From NCBI RefSeq assembly GCF_900143095.1, contig NZ_FRDA01000001.1:443357-507356 (forward strand): a stretch of 64,000 nucleotides of DNA, in the 5' to 3' direction. Shown one piece after another: positions 55,404-64,000 of the stretch. The notes beneath the pieces are model-generated. The model made no database searches and was not told the DNA's origin. It saw only the letters and a program-made list of their open reading frames with translations. Origin of the DNA: Pseudomonas asturiensis (GTDB lineage: Bacteria; Pseudomonadota; Gammaproteobacteria; Pseudomonadales; Pseudomonadaceae). Position numbers and translations under genes: made by a program. Each line of letters opens with the position of its first letter. The stretch's first letter is position 1.

Positions 55404-56048
55404 TCAGACCAGCCTGGGCTGCACCGAATCCGCCAAGCGGGTCAGTATCAGGCAGCACGACACTGCGCCGGCGTCCAGTACACCGATCGAACGCTCGCCC
55501 AAGCGGCTGGCGCGACCGATTTTTGCCATCAGATCCCTGGTTGAGTCACGCCCTTGGGAGGCCGCGCGTTTCATGGCTTCCAGCGCATCGTTGAACGAAG
55601 CGCCTGAAGCGTGAGCCTGTTCGAAGGCCTCAACCGCCGGAATCAAGGTGTCCATCAGGCACTTGTCACCCACACCGGCTTCGGTAATGTCCTGCAACGA
55701 CGTCAGGCCGCCGCGCAGCAAGTGGGCGAAGGTGCTTGCGTCGATCTGTTCACTGCCGCGCACTTCGTCGGCCATCCCAATGAACAAGCTGCCATACAGT
55801 GGCCCCATGGAACCACCGATGCCTTCCATCAGGCTGAGTGTCAGTTCATCGAGCGCCTCGGCGAGGGTCAGTTGGCGGCCTTCGATGCTGCGTCCGCAGT
55901 GGGCGAACCCCTTGGCCATGTTGATGCCGTGGTCGCCGTCGCCGATGGCACCATCGACCTCACTGAGGTACTCGCGGTTGGCCACTATCACGGTGACCAG
56001 ATCGGTGACGATGGCGCTGCCATCATGAGTGGAAAAATGCTGGCTCAT
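55404..56048 (-). CDS. dhaL: Dihydroxyacetone kinase-type subunit DhaL
   Basis: 214 residues. The nucleotide-binding motif GDGDHGINMAKG near residue 37 has the three aspartates that hold Mg-ADP or Mg-ATP. GGSMGPLYG follows. It works with DhaK, encoded 3 bases upstream. No DhaM phosphotransferase gene is seen, so an ATP-dependent tetrulose kinase is plausible here. It is last in the polyol operon. Confidence 0.9.
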   Translation of the reverse strand: MSQHFSTHDGSAIVTDLVTVIVANREYLSEVDGAIGDGDHGINMAKGFAHCGRSIEGRQLTLAEALDELTLSLMEGIGGSMGPLYGSLFIGMADEVRGSEQIDASTFAHLLRGGLTSLQDITEAGVGDKCLMDTLIPAVEAFEQAHASGASFNDALEAMKRAASQGRDSTRDLMAKIGRASRLGERSIGVLDAGAVSCCLILTRLADSVQPRLV

Positions 56049-56051
56049 GGT

Positions 56052-57053
56052 TCACTCCGCCTGGGTCATGCCGATGGAACGGCAAGGGTGGTCGATCAGG
56101 GTTTTCAGCTCGGCGTCCAGACCCAGCAGGGTCAGGGTAACGCCCATCATTTCCAGCGACGTGAAGTAGTTGCCGACGTAGCAGCGATGAATGTTCAAAC
56201 CACGGGCACCGAGCTGGCGCTCTACTTCGGCGTAAAAGATGTATAGCTCCATGACGGGCGTTGCGCCGAGGCCCGAAACCAGCACCACGACGCTGTCGTC
56301 ACGGCTGAAATCGCGATCAGCGAGAATCGGTGCCAGCATGCGTTCAGCCATCGCTGCTGCGGATTCGATGGGAATGACTTCAATGCCCGGCTCGCCGTGG
56401 TGGCCGATACCCAATTCCATCTGGCCGTCCGGGATCTGAAAGTTGGGCTTGCCCACGGCGGCGATGGTGCAAGGCGTCAGGCCGACACCAATGGAGCGGC
56501 ACTGGTCGACGGCTTTCTGCGCCACGCGGATCACGCCGTCCAGGTCGTAGCCCAGTGCCGCAGCGGCACCGCCGGTTTTCCACATGAAAATTTCCCCGGC
56601 CACCCCGCGACGTTTGGCAATGTCGGCTTTCGGGGCCGAGGCCACGTCGTCGTTGGCGACTACGGTACGAATCTGCAAATCCTTGCTGGCGGCCATTTTC
56701 ATCGCCAGCTTCACGTTCATGTTGTCGCCTGCGTAGTTGCCATACAGGCAGGCCACGCCAGCACCGTGATCAGCTGCGCGGAAGGCGTCGAAAAAGCTTT
56801 TGGCGGTCGGTGAAGAGAAGATTTCGCCCACCGCGACCGCATCCACCAGGCCAGGGCCGACATAACCCAGAAAGGCGGGCTCGTGACCAGAACCACCGCC
56901 CGTTACGATACCGACCTGGCCTTGCGGTGAGGGCCTGGTTTTGCGGATGACCCTGGGGTTCGTGTCGTTTTGCGACAGTTCGGGGTGCGCAACCAGAATG
57001 CCGCGCAGCATGTCTTCGACCACTTGGTCCGGATCGTTGATGACTCGATTCAT
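56052..57053 (-). CDS. dhaK: Dihydroxyacetone kinase-type subunit DhaK (candidate tetrulose kinase)
   Basis: 333 residues. The substrate-binding motif GGGSGHEP (52-59) and the covalent-binding histidine in GHHGEPG (His219 by alignment in mind) are intact. DhaK-type proteins phosphorylate dihydroxyacetone and, in the LerK/DerK group, L- or D-erythrulose. Its neighbours (polyol dehydrogenases, RpiB-like isomerase) favour erythrulose, but dihydroxyacetone is not excluded. Confidence 0.9.
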   Translation of the reverse strand: MNRVINDPDQVVEDMLRGILVAHPELSQNDTNPRVIRKTRPSPQGQVGIVTGGGSGHEPAFLGYVGPGLVDAVAVGEIFSSPTAKSFFDAFRAADHGAGVACLYGNYAGDNMNVKLAMKMAASKDLQIRTVVANDDVASAPKADIAKRRGVAGEIFMWKTGGAAAALGYDLDGVIRVAQKAVDQCRSIGVGLTPCTIAAVGKPNFQIPDGQMELGIGHHGEPGIEVIPIESAAAMAERMLAPILADRDFSRDDSVVVLVSGLGATPVMELYIFYAEVERQLGARGLNIHRCYVGNYFTSLEMMGVTLTLLGLDAELKTLIDHPCRSIGMTQAE

Positions 57054-57093
57054 AACGCGGTGTCCTGTGTTCTTTTTATAAGGAGAGTGCGTA

Positions 57094-58209
57094 TCAAGGT
57101 TCCAGTACTACTTTCAGCGACTTGTCGCCGCGTTCCATCACGGCAAAGGCTTCCTTGAAGTCGGCGAGGGCGAATTTGTGAGTCACCACGTCGCGCATGT
57201 CGATCTTGCGATTGCCAATGAAATCGATGGCACGCGGGTACATGTATGGCCCCAGATGTGAGCCCAGCACGTCCAGCTCCTTGCGGTCGCCGATGATCGA
57301 CCAATCTACCGTGGCTTCGTCGTTGAACACACTGAATTCAACGAAACGCCCCAGCTTGCGCAGCATCGCCAGGCCCTGATTGACCGCTTTGTGGTGCCCG
57401 GTGGCTTCTATATAGATGTCACAGCCGTACCCTTGCGTGATGTCCCGAATTTTGGTCAGCACATCCACTTCGGCCGGGTTCCAGACTTCGTCGGCACCCA
57501 TGCGCAAGGCGAGGGCGGCACGCTCGGGTTTCATGTCCAGCACGATCAGCTTTTTCGGGTTGCGCATACGAACTGCGCCAATGATGCCCAGGCCCAGCGT
57601 ACCCGCCCCGGCCACTACCACTACATCATCGAAATCGACATTAGCGCGTTCTGCCGCGTGCAGCGAGCACGCCAGCGGCTCGATCAGAATCGCTTCATCC
57701 GGCGCAATGGAATCGGGCACTTTATGAATGATGCCTTCCCTGGTGAAGATCATGTACTGGGCCATGGCTCCCTGAACGTTATTCTGGAAACCGTACAGGT
57801 CGTGCTTCTGGCACATCCAGTACTGACCGTGGTTGCAGAAACGGCAGCCCCAGCACGGCACGATCTGTTCGGAAATCACCCGGTCGCCGACCTTCACGCC
57901 GCGTTTTTCTGCGCCAGGACCCAAGGCAACCACACGGCAGACGAACTCGTGGCCGGGGATCATCGGTGGTTTGACGTAGCGGGGCTGCTCGGCATCGCCC
58001 CAGAACGAGGGTGCGCCGCGGTAGGTCTTGATGTCGCCCATGCAGATCCCGCACAGCTCGACCTTGGTCAGAATTTCGTCCGGGCCGGGCGTCGGGACGT
58101 CCACTGTTTCAAGGCGATAATCTTCCGGGCCATAACAGACCACGGCCTGCATGGTGGCGGGAATCACCGGAGAGAGTTGCTCGGCAGTGCGTTCGGTAAC
58201 GGTGGACAT
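57094..58209 (-). CDS. Zinc-dependent polyol dehydrogenase, erythritol/L-threitol dehydrogenase-like
   Basis: 371 residues, medium-chain family. Catalytic zinc ligands Cys53 (CGICMGD) and His87/Glu88 (GHEF); structural zinc cysteines 119, 122, 125 and 133. The coenzyme motif is GAGTLGLG. The N-terminal part with HGF-like region KTYRGAPSFWGD resembles erythritol/L-threitol dehydrogenase (EltD), which oxidises these tetritols to L-erythrulose. It sits between DhaK and the SDR gene. Confidence 0.8.
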   Translation of the reverse strand: MSTVTERTAEQLSPVIPATMQAVVCYGPEDYRLETVDVPTPGPDEILTKVELCGICMGDIKTYRGAPSFWGDAEQPRYVKPPMIPGHEFVCRVVALGPGAEKRGVKVGDRVISEQIVPCWGCRFCNHGQYWMCQKHDLYGFQNNVQGAMAQYMIFTREGIIHKVPDSIAPDEAILIEPLACSLHAAERANVDFDDVVVVAGAGTLGLGIIGAVRMRNPKKLIVLDMKPERAALALRMGADEVWNPAEVDVLTKIRDITQGYGCDIYIEATGHHKAVNQGLAMLRKLGRFVEFSVFNDEATVDWSIIGDRKELDVLGSHLGPYMYPRAIDFIGNRKIDMRDVVTHKFALADFKEAFAVMERGDKSLKVVLEP

Positions 58210-58236
58210 GACGAAAACCTCGCGACAGAAAGTGAG

Positions 58237-58992
58237 TTACTGAATGCTGTAGCCGCCATCGATCACCACGTTTTCTCCGGTGATCATGCTGGCGACATCG
58301 CTGAGCAGGTACAGCGCCAGCGCAGCGATTTCTTCCGGCTGGGCGAAGCGGCCCGCCGGAATCTGCAATTTGGCCTTTTCACCCAGCTCGCCAGCCCAGG
58401 CTTTTTTGCCCAGTGCGGTCTCGACGATGGTGGGGGAGATGGCGTTGACGGTGATGTGTGGTGCCCATTCCATGGCCAGCACCTTGGTCATGCCGACCAC
58501 TGCAGCCTTGCTGGCGCAATAGGCGACGTGGCGATCCAGGCCAATGACCGCGGCCTGCGACGCCAGGTTGACGATACGCCCGCTGCCTTGCGCGAGCATG
58601 TGTCGGGCGCAGGCCTGTGCCACGAAAAAGCTGGCCTTCAGGTTGATGTCCAGCGTGGTGTCCCATGCGTCTTCGGTGACGTCGGCAGCCTTGTCCAGCA
58701 GTGCGACGCCTGCGCTGTTGATCAGGTAATCCAGCCGCGTGAAGTGCTCAAATACGCTGTCGATGCTGCGCTGCACCTGATCGAGCTGGCGCAGGTCCAC
58801 GGCGAGGCCGATATGCCCGTCGCCAAGGCGCGCAGCGACGTCGACCACCGCAGGGTCTCGGTCAAGCAACGCGACCCGCGCGCCGCGCTCGACCAGCAGG
58901 CTGGCACAGGCCAGACCGATCCCGGCGGCCCCGCCGGTGATCACCGCGCACTTGCCGGTAAGGTCGAAGGCCTGATTCCAGAATCCAGACAT
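58237..58992 (-). CDS. Short-chain dehydrogenase, D-threitol dehydrogenase-like
   Basis: 251 residues, classical SDR. NAD(P) motif GGAAGIG near residue 20, NNAG variant INSAG, and catalytic Ser with YCASK near residue 157. D-threitol dehydrogenase (DthD) and GolD-like D-arabitol enzymes are close relatives by layout. It would oxidise a polyol to its ketose (for example D-threitol to D-erythrulose). It lies 27 bases upstream of the zinc dehydrogenase and is separated from the transporter genes by a REPIN. Confidence 0.8.
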   Translation of the reverse strand: MSGFWNQAFDLTGKCAVITGGAAGIGLACASLLVERGARVALLDRDPAVVDVAARLGDGHIGLAVDLRQLDQVQRSIDSVFEHFTRLDYLINSAGVALLDKAADVTEDAWDTTLDINLKASFFVAQACARHMLAQGSGRIVNLASQAAVIGLDRHVAYCASKAAVVGMTKVLAMEWAPHITVNAISPTIVETALGKKAWAGELGEKAKLQIPAGRFAQPEEIAALALYLLSDVASMITGENVVIDGGYSIQ

Positions 58993-59086
58993 GAACGTGA
59001 CTCCTGTATTGGGGGTTTTATCTGCCTATGCTCGTTGCCACACCGGCTACTCATTGCTAGACACAAATCTTGTAGCAGCCAACGGA

Positions 59087-59176
59087 CTGTGGGAGGCGGC
59101 TTGCCGGCGATGCGTTTTTTGATGCTGCACATCAGAGGCTGAGCTGACGCCATCGCCGGCAAGCCGCCTCCCACAG
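59087..59176. repeat. REPIN: perfect 26-base inverted REP pair
   Basis: The 26 bases at 59087-59112 (core GTGGGAGGCGGCTTGCCGGC) are exactly inverted at 59151-59176 around a 38-base spacer. It lies in the 231-base gap after the binding-protein gene, inside the polyol operon. A folded stem would shield the upstream transporter mRNA and may cut the level of the enzyme genes below it. Confidence 0.85.
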
Positions 59177-59223
59177 GTTTTGCATCCAGTCAGGCACTCA
59201 GGTTTTGGCTGCCATCAGGGAAG

Positions 59224-60234
59224 CTACTTGCCGCCACTCACCTGCTGGTAAAGCGCATCGGCATTGGCGTCCGTCACCGGCACCCAGGGCAGGATGTAGT
59301 TCTTGTCAGTCCCGTCACCCCATTTGACGTCTTTGGCGTAGCGCTCCCAAATGACGGATTGTGGTTTGTAATCCTTGCCGGCGAGGGCACGCAGGGCGAC
59401 GTCCAGTGCGCCCTGGGATTGGGCCTGAGCGTCCTGAAGGAAGGTGGTCACTTCGTTTTTCTTGGCTGCCTGAATCGCATCCGGCATACCGTCGATGGAG
59501 GTGACGGGGACTTCGGCAGGCGTCAGGCCGCGGGATTTGACAGCCTGCAATGCGCCGAGGGCCATGTCGTCGTTTTGCGCGATGATGCCGGAGATGCCGC
59601 CATTGGGGTGCGCGTTGAGCCAGTCTTCCGTCAGGGCCAGGGCTTCGGCGCGTGACCAGTTGGCGGTCTTCATCTCGATAATCTTGATGTCAGGGTGTTT
59701 CTTCAGGACTTCCATCTCGCCCTTTTCACGATCGATCTGCGCGGATTGGCCAATCGGTCCCTGAATGATCACCACATTGCCTTTGCCTTTGAGCTTGTCG
59801 ACCATGGCCTGGGCCTGCAGTCGTCCACCCTCGACGTCGTCGTTGCCGACATAGGGCACTGTGGTGCTGGCCACGCGAGTGTTGGAGGCAATGACCGGGA
59901 TATCTTCTGCCATGGCTCGGGCCACCGTGCCGATGCCTGCCTTGGTGTCGATGGGCACAAAGATGATCGCGTCATAATGCTGGGTGATCATGGTTTCGAT
60001 CTGGTTGTTCTGGGTCAGTGCGTCATAGTTACCGTCGAATACGGTGATCTGCACGGTGCCGTTCTTGACCGCCGGGTGCTGCTTGAGCTCACGCACCCAG
60101 TTCTGCATGAACTGGCCTTTGAGCCCGTAGACGGCCGCGCCGATCTTGTAGGTCTTGCCATCTGCCGCCAGGGTGATGCTGCTGGCCAGCAGGGTGAGCG
60201 CCGCAACAGCGGCCAGGGAAGTGCCGAATTTCAT
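59224..60234 (-). CDS. Ribose-type periplasmic sugar-binding protein
   Basis: 336 residues with a signal peptide (SLAAVAALTLLASSITLAAD). Periplasmic-binding fold of the RbsB/XylF group: YKIGAAVYGLKGQFMQNWV, NNQIETMITQHYDAIIFVP and AQNDDMALGALQA. It hands the sugar or polyol to the permease encoded upstream in the operon. Confidence 0.9.
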   Translation of the reverse strand: MKFGTSLAAVAALTLLASSITLAADGKTYKIGAAVYGLKGQFMQNWVRELKQHPAVKNGTVQITVFDGNYDALTQNNQIETMITQHYDAIIFVPIDTKAGIGTVARAMAEDIPVIASNTRVASTTVPYVGNDDVEGGRLQAQAMVDKLKGKGNVVIIQGPIGQSAQIDREKGEMEVLKKHPDIKIIEMKTANWSRAEALALTEDWLNAHPNGGISGIIAQNDDMALGALQAVKSRGLTPAEVPVTSIDGMPDAIQAAKKNEVTTFLQDAQAQSQGALDVALRALAGKDYKPQSVIWERYAKDVKWGDGTDKNYILPWVPVTDANADALYQQVSGGK

Positions 60235-60286
60235 GATGAGAACTCCGTTATTGTTGTAGTCAGTCGTTCATTCAGAGGAAAAGCGA

Positions 60287-61264
60287 TTAGCGTTTTTTCT
60301 TGCGCCACACGTCGATCAGTACTGCGAACACGATGATCAGGCCCTTGGCGACCTGCTGGTAATAGGAGGACACGCCGAGCAGGTTCAGGCCGTTGTTGAT
60401 CACCCCGATCAGCAATGCACCGAACAGCGTGCCGACAATGCTGCCAGTGCCGCCTGACAGGCTCGTGCCACCGATGACCACCGCGGCGATGGCGTCCAGC
60501 TCGTAGGACATACCAGCCTGGGGCAGGGCGGAGGTGGTTCGGGCGGACAGCACCACCCCGGCAAGGCCTGCCAGCAACCCGGACACCACGTACACCGAAA
60601 ACACCACTTTGCGTACGCCGATGCCTGAGGTGCGGGCACTTTTCTCGTTGCCGCCCACGGCGTACACATAGCGGCCGTACGTGGTGTAGCGCAGCACCAT
60701 CCAGAAAATCAGCGCCACCACCGCGAAGATGATGATGGGCACGCCAATCGGCCCAAGCTTGCCGATGCCGAGTGCCAGATAGGCTTCCGGCAGGTCGGTG
60801 ACCGGGCTGCCGTCGTTGAGAATGAAGGTCATGCCACGCGCGATACTGAGCATGCCCAGGGTGGCGACAAAGGGCGGGATAGACAGGTTGGCGACCATGA
60901 AGCCGTTGACTACGCCCAGCATCGCCCCGGCGAACATCCCGGCACTCACCGCCGCCAGCAGGCCATAACCCTGGGTTGCGACCAGCGCGCTGCACAACCC
61001 GGCGAAGGCCAGAATCGAGCCGACGGACAGGTCGATGCCCTTGGTCAGGATCACGTAGGTCATGCCGACCGCAAGAATGCCGTTGATGGAGGTCTGGCGC
61101 AGGATGTCCATCCAGTTGCGCCAAGTCATGAAGTACTCGCTGGAAAAGGCCATCACGATACACAGCACAATGAACACCAGTGGCAGGCCAAAGCGGTCCA
61201 GCGAAAGACGCAGGCGGCTGCGAGGGGTGGCAGTAACGGGGGCGGTTATGGTTTTGGCATTCAT
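60287..61264 (-). CDS. Ribose-type ABC transporter permease
   Basis: 325 residues, RbsC-like, with about eight or more hydrophobic segments and the family motifs TKGIDLSVGSILA and GTSLSGGTGSIVGTLFGALL. It ends in KKKR. Its start overlaps the ATPase gene by 4 bases. Confidence 0.92.
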   Translation of the reverse strand: MNAKTITAPVTATPRSRLRLSLDRFGLPLVFIVLCIVMAFSSEYFMTWRNWMDILRQTSINGILAVGMTYVILTKGIDLSVGSILAFAGLCSALVATQGYGLLAAVSAGMFAGAMLGVVNGFMVANLSIPPFVATLGMLSIARGMTFILNDGSPVTDLPEAYLALGIGKLGPIGVPIIIFAVVALIFWMVLRYTTYGRYVYAVGGNEKSARTSGIGVRKVVFSVYVVSGLLAGLAGVVLSARTTSALPQAGMSYELDAIAAVVIGGTSLSGGTGSIVGTLFGALLIGVINNGLNLLGVSSYYQQVAKGLIIVFAVLIDVWRKKKR

Positions 61265-62748
61265 GAGGCAAGACTCAACAAGGCTTCCTGGGAAAGGTCG
61301 GTGTCGCTGCTGATGGTCACCAGCTGACCGGCCTTGAACACGGCGATCCGGTCGCTCAGGCGCAGCAGTTCGGGCGCTTCGGACGACACCACAATGGCCG
61401 CGCCACCGGCTCGCACGAACTGGTCCAGCAGGTGGTAGATCTCCTGCTTGGCCCCTTCGTCGATGCCCCGGGTCGGTTCATCGCAGAGCAGGCAGATCGG
61501 CTCGGTCGACAGGCATTTGGCGAGCACCACCTTCTGTTGGTTGCCGCCGCTCATGGACGCCACGGGCAGGTCGAGTGAAGAGGTCTTGATCTGCAGGCGC
61601 TTGACCATGTCTTCGGCCAGTCGGGTCTCCTTGCGGGCATTGATCAGCGACCAACTCGACAACTGTTTGTAAGCCGACAGGGCGATGTTGGAGAGGATGC
61701 TGCTGCTGAGCACCAGACCACTGTCCTTACGGTCCTCGGTGACCAGCGACATTCCGGCGCGTATCGTCGCCTTGGGCAGGCCGACCGGCATGGGTTTGCC
61801 TTGCAGGGTCACTGTGCCCGCGTCCGGCGTGGTAAGCCCGTAGATGCAATTGAGAAATTCGCTGCGCCCCGAGCCCATCAGGCCATAGATGCCGAGGATT
61901 TCGCCCTGACGCAATTGCAGGCTGATGTCGTGAAACTCGCCATGGCGACTCAGGCCGCTCACGCTCAGGCAGCATTCGGCGGCGCATGCGCGACCCACTT
62001 TATGGTCGATGCGTGTCAGTTCCTGACCCACGATGCCACGAACCAGATGCGCCCGATCAATGTCGGCCATGCGCCCGGTTTCGACGAATGCCCCGTCGCG
62101 GAAGATGGTGTAGTCATCGGCAATCTGAGCCAGCTCGCTGAGGCGATGGGAGACATAGACGATGCCAGCACCTCGGGCGGTAAGGCGGCGAATCGCCTTG
62201 AACAGCGTCTGCGCTTCGCGCTCGCCAATGGCCGAGGTGGGCTCATCCATGATCATGACTTCGCAGTCGTAGCTGAACGCCTTGGCGATTTCCACCAGTT
62301 GAATCTGCGCAACGCTCAGGCGGTGCATGGGGCTGGTGGCCTCTACGTCAAACTCCAGACTTTCGAGCAGTTCACGCGTGCGCCGGTTTAGCTCGCGGGT
62401 GTCGACAATACAGCCCGCCCGACGTGGCTCGCGGCCCAGCCAGATGTTCTCGGCGACGGTCATGTGCGGGATGGGTTCCAGTTCCTGAGTGATCATGGCG
62501 ATTCCCGCTGCCAGCGCTTCACCCGGACGATTGAACTGCACGGGATGGCCGTTGAGCAGGATGGTGCCGGCGTCACGCTGGGTGATGCCCATCAGAATGC
62601 TGAGGAAGGTCGATTTGCCTGCGCCGTTACCGCCGCACAGTGCGTGAACACTGCCTGCGCGCAGTGAGAGACGGCCGTCGCGCAGGGCAGGAATGCCAGC
62701 ATAGGCCTTGGCGACGTGTTCAGCCTGGAGCAGTAATGGCGTGGCCAT
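61261..62748 (-). CDS. Ribose-type ABC transporter ATP-binding protein (two fused domains)
   Basis: 495 residues from ATG 62748, with GAGGA upstream; the frame extends to 62817 without family support. Two ABC domains: the first with Walker A GGNGAGKST and Walker B MIMDEPTSAIG, the second with a degenerate GLMGSGRSE and signature MSGGNQQKVVLAK. This layout is that of RbsA. It is the first gene of the seven-gene polyol operon on the minus strand. Confidence 0.92.
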   Translation of the reverse strand: MATPLLLQAEHVAKAYAGIPALRDGRLSLRAGSVHALCGGNGAGKSTFLSILMGITQRDAGTILLNGHPVQFNRPGEALAAGIAMITQELEPIPHMTVAENIWLGREPRRAGCIVDTRELNRRTRELLESLEFDVEATSPMHRLSVAQIQLVEIAKAFSYDCEVMIMDEPTSAIGEREAQTLFKAIRRLTARGAGIVYVSHRLSELAQIADDYTIFRDGAFVETGRMADIDRAHLVRGIVGQELTRIDHKVGRACAAECCLSVSGLSRHGEFHDISLQLRQGEILGIYGLMGSGRSEFLNCIYGLTTPDAGTVTLQGKPMPVGLPKATIRAGMSLVTEDRKDSGLVLSSSILSNIALSAYKQLSSWSLINARKETRLAEDMVKRLQIKTSSLDLPVASMSGGNQQKVVLAKCLSTEPICLLCDEPTRGIDEGAKQEIYHLLDQFVRAGGAAIVVSSEAPELLRLSDRIAVFKAGQLVTISSDTDLSQEALLSLAS

Positions 62749-63025
62749 TGGCGTGTCCTCGTGCTGTGAATTCTTATTAGGTGCACTGGTGTAGCTCAGT
62801 GAGCATATGTGTATCAAATGAAATTCTGTTCAGTCAATCTCTTTCCTGAAAATTTCAGAATGGGCGAGCTGGCCGCCATTAAGCGGTCTGTCCGGCTTGC
62901 GTTTGAATCCTTGCCTAAAACTTGCTTGACAGAAAGGTGTGAATGCCTGAGAAATAAGTGATCGGAATTTCACCGATTGAACATTTGGTCAGTCATAAGT
63001 GACCCTGGCAGTGGAGCCAAACGCC
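62749..63025. promoter_or_regulatory. Divergent control region of the polyol regulon, with candidate operators
   Basis: 277 bases between the ABC operon and the RpiB-SorC genes. Palindromes: CTGAAAATTTCAG (62846-62858), ATCGG-N7-CCGAT (62961-62977) and the looser TGAACATTTGGTCA (62978-62991). A -35-like TTGACA is at 62926-62931 for the plus strand, without a clear -10. SorC-type regulators bind such dyads and would be expected to act here. Confidence 0.5.
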
Positions 63026-63487
63026 ATGAACACATTTTTCCCGGTGGCCATCGGATGCGATGAAGCGGGTTATGAGCTCAAAGAGTTGTTGAAGCGTCAC
63101 ATCGAGACACTGGGCTATCCGGTGACCGACTTCGGTACCCATTCCACCGCACCGGTGCTGTACCCGGACATTGCCCTGGCCGTGGCAACGGCCATCAATG
63201 CGGGGCAGCAGCGGCTGGGCATACTGGTCTGTGGTACGGGAATCGGCATGGCGATCTCAGCCAACAAGGTGCTGGGCATTCGCGCCGCTCAGGCGCACGA
63301 CACTTACTCGGCAGAGCGGGCGCGCAAGAGTAACGATGCGCAGATTCTGTCCATCGGCGCGCGGGTGATTGGCGCTGAACTGGCGAAAAGCATCGTCAAG
63401 TCATTCCTGGAGTCGGAATTCGAAGCGGCGCGCTCCGGTGCCAAGGTCGATCGCATCAGCGCCATCGAGCGTGACGGCCATCAGTAG
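63026..63487 (+). CDS. RpiB-family sugar-phosphate isomerase, candidate D-erythrulose-4-phosphate isomerase
   Basis: 153 residues from ATG 63026 (the frame reaches back to 62999). RpiB/LacAB fold: IGCDEAGYELK, catalytic Cys69 in VCGTGIGMAIS, and GIRAAQAHDTYSAERARKSN. RpiB-family members include ribose-5-phosphate isomerase and, in tetritol pathways, DerI, which converts D-erythrulose-4-phosphate to D-erythrose-4-phosphate. The neighbours favour the latter. It is divergent from the ABC operon and is followed by the SorC gene. Confidence 0.85.
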   Translation: MNTFFPVAIGCDEAGYELKELLKRHIETLGYPVTDFGTHSTAPVLYPDIALAVATAINAGQQRLGILVCGTGIGMAISANKVLGIRAAQAHDTYSAERARKSNDAQILSIGARVIGAELAKSIVKSFLESEFEAARSGAKVDRISAIERDGHQ

Positions 63488-63550
63488 TGGACGCAGGGGG
63501 GCGGGAGTAGGGAGAATGCCCCTTTGACGTCGAAACGGAAGCCCGTCCAC

Positions 63551-64000
63551 ATGAGTGACAGTAACCAGCGCATGGCCAGTGACATCGATCTGATGACCGA
63601 AGTCGCGATGCTTTATTACCTTGAGAACGTCACTCAGGAAGCCATCGCCAAACGTTTCGACCTGTCCCGCGCAAAAGTCAGCCGACTGCTCAAACGCGCA
63701 CGTGACGAAGGCATTGTCGAGGTGCGCGTGCTGCAGCATCCGGCCATGAACAATGAGCTTGAACAGGCCTTGGTGGAGCGGTTTCAACTCGACCGCGCGC
63801 TGATTGCAGTCGATCACAGCGACCCCGACACCCAGCGCTCGGCGGTTGCCAGTCTGGTTGCCAACTACCTGAACAAAACGCTGAGCGACGGCATGATTGT
63901 CGCCGTGGGCATGGGCCGCAACGTCGGAGCGGTGGCAGATAACGTGTTCCTGCCAGTGACGCGCAACTGCACCTTTGTGTGCGCCATCGGTGGTTCGCTC
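63551..64000 (+). CDS. SorC-family sugar-responsive regulator (truncated at right edge)
   Basis: 150 codons visible from ATG 63551, open at the edge. The N-terminal helix-turn-helix EAIAKRFDLSRAKVSRLL is typical of SorC/DeoR-type regulators. The start of the sugar-phosphate-binding domain follows (DGMIVAVGMGRNV). It lies 63 bases after the isomerase gene. It is the likely regulator of both divergent units, with a tetrulose phosphate as inferred effector. Confidence 0.87.
   Translation, partial: MSDSNQRMASDIDLMTEVAMLYYLENVTQEAIAKRFDLSRAKVSRLLKRARDEGIVEVRVLQHPAMNNELEQALVERFQLDRALIAVDHSDPDTQRSAVASLVANYLNKTLSDGMIVAVGMGRNVGAVADNVFLPVTRNCTFVCAIGGSL

Noticed and set aside
57391..59142. Plus-strand frame of 583 codons
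   Set aside because: Antisense to the zinc dehydrogenase and SDR genes and runs into the REPIN; composition is that of a shadow frame.

Overview
The window looks like chromosomal DNA of a fluorescent pseudomonad, most likely of the Pseudomonas syringae group. The grounds are the moderately high GC content, a DUF1652 gene, a lexA2-imuA-imuB-dnaE2 mutagenesis cassette with a Pseudomonas-type LexA2 operator, an ANR-box-like site, and several REP/REPIN repeats of the kind common in Pseudomonas. I see no rRNA, tRNA, CRISPR array, prophage or insertion sequence. This is a mosaic of metabolic and accessory operons, and most genes are intact and tightly packed with ATGA or GTGA overlaps.

Layout. 1-5701: polar amino-acid type ABC importer, RidA, IclR regulator, a fold-type III PLP enzyme and a KDG-type sugar kinase; together they best fit uptake and dehydration of an amino sugar acid such as D-glucosaminate to 2-keto-3-deoxygluconate (KDG) and its phosphorylation. 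5831-8323: an SF1 (UvrD-like) helicase with a regular Gly-x3 repeat tract near its N-terminus. 8335-13792: a DUF1652 gene, an orphan polyamine-type binding protein behind an ANR-like box, a sulfonate/nitrate-type ABC operon and an anchored histidine phosphatase. 13893-20840: an aldo/keto reductase and the lexA2 mutasome. 20914-26627: a DUF1989 protein, a CorA-like channel with a GMS motif, a RimK-like ATP-grasp ligase facing a GNAT/C39-peptidase fusion, and a polysaccharide-deacetylase lipoprotein. 26632-35981: two arrays of the same 128-bp REP-containing repeat flanking an amidohydrolase/MFS pair, two LysR regulators and a YdiJ-type flavo-iron-sulfur dehydrogenase, followed by a Tat-exported dienelactone-hydrolase-like protein. 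36354-37439: a membrane diguanylate cyclase. 37411-44862: a complete zeaxanthin diglucoside cluster (crtE, idi2, crtX, crtY, crtI, crtB, crtZ). 45184-54516: a LysR gene and a tightly coupled operon of a flavoprotein, a dipeptide-type ABC importer and two carboxymuconolactone-decarboxylase (CMD)-fold proteins. 54555-55352: a metallophosphoesterase. 55404-64000: a polyol operon (DhaK/DhaL kinase, zinc dehydrogenase, SDR, ribose-type ABC importer) divergent from an RpiB-type isomerase and a SorC regulator that runs off the right edge; tetritol (erythritol/threitol) use is the best-fitting pathway.

The best candidates for poorly described biology are the ATP-grasp ligase/GNAT-C39 pair, the flavoprotein-ABC-CMD operon and the helicase with the Gly-x3 tract. 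The carotenoid cluster and the mutasome are known systems; what is notable there is the arrangement, with crt genes overlapping convergent neighbours and a LexA2 operator sitting across the start codon.
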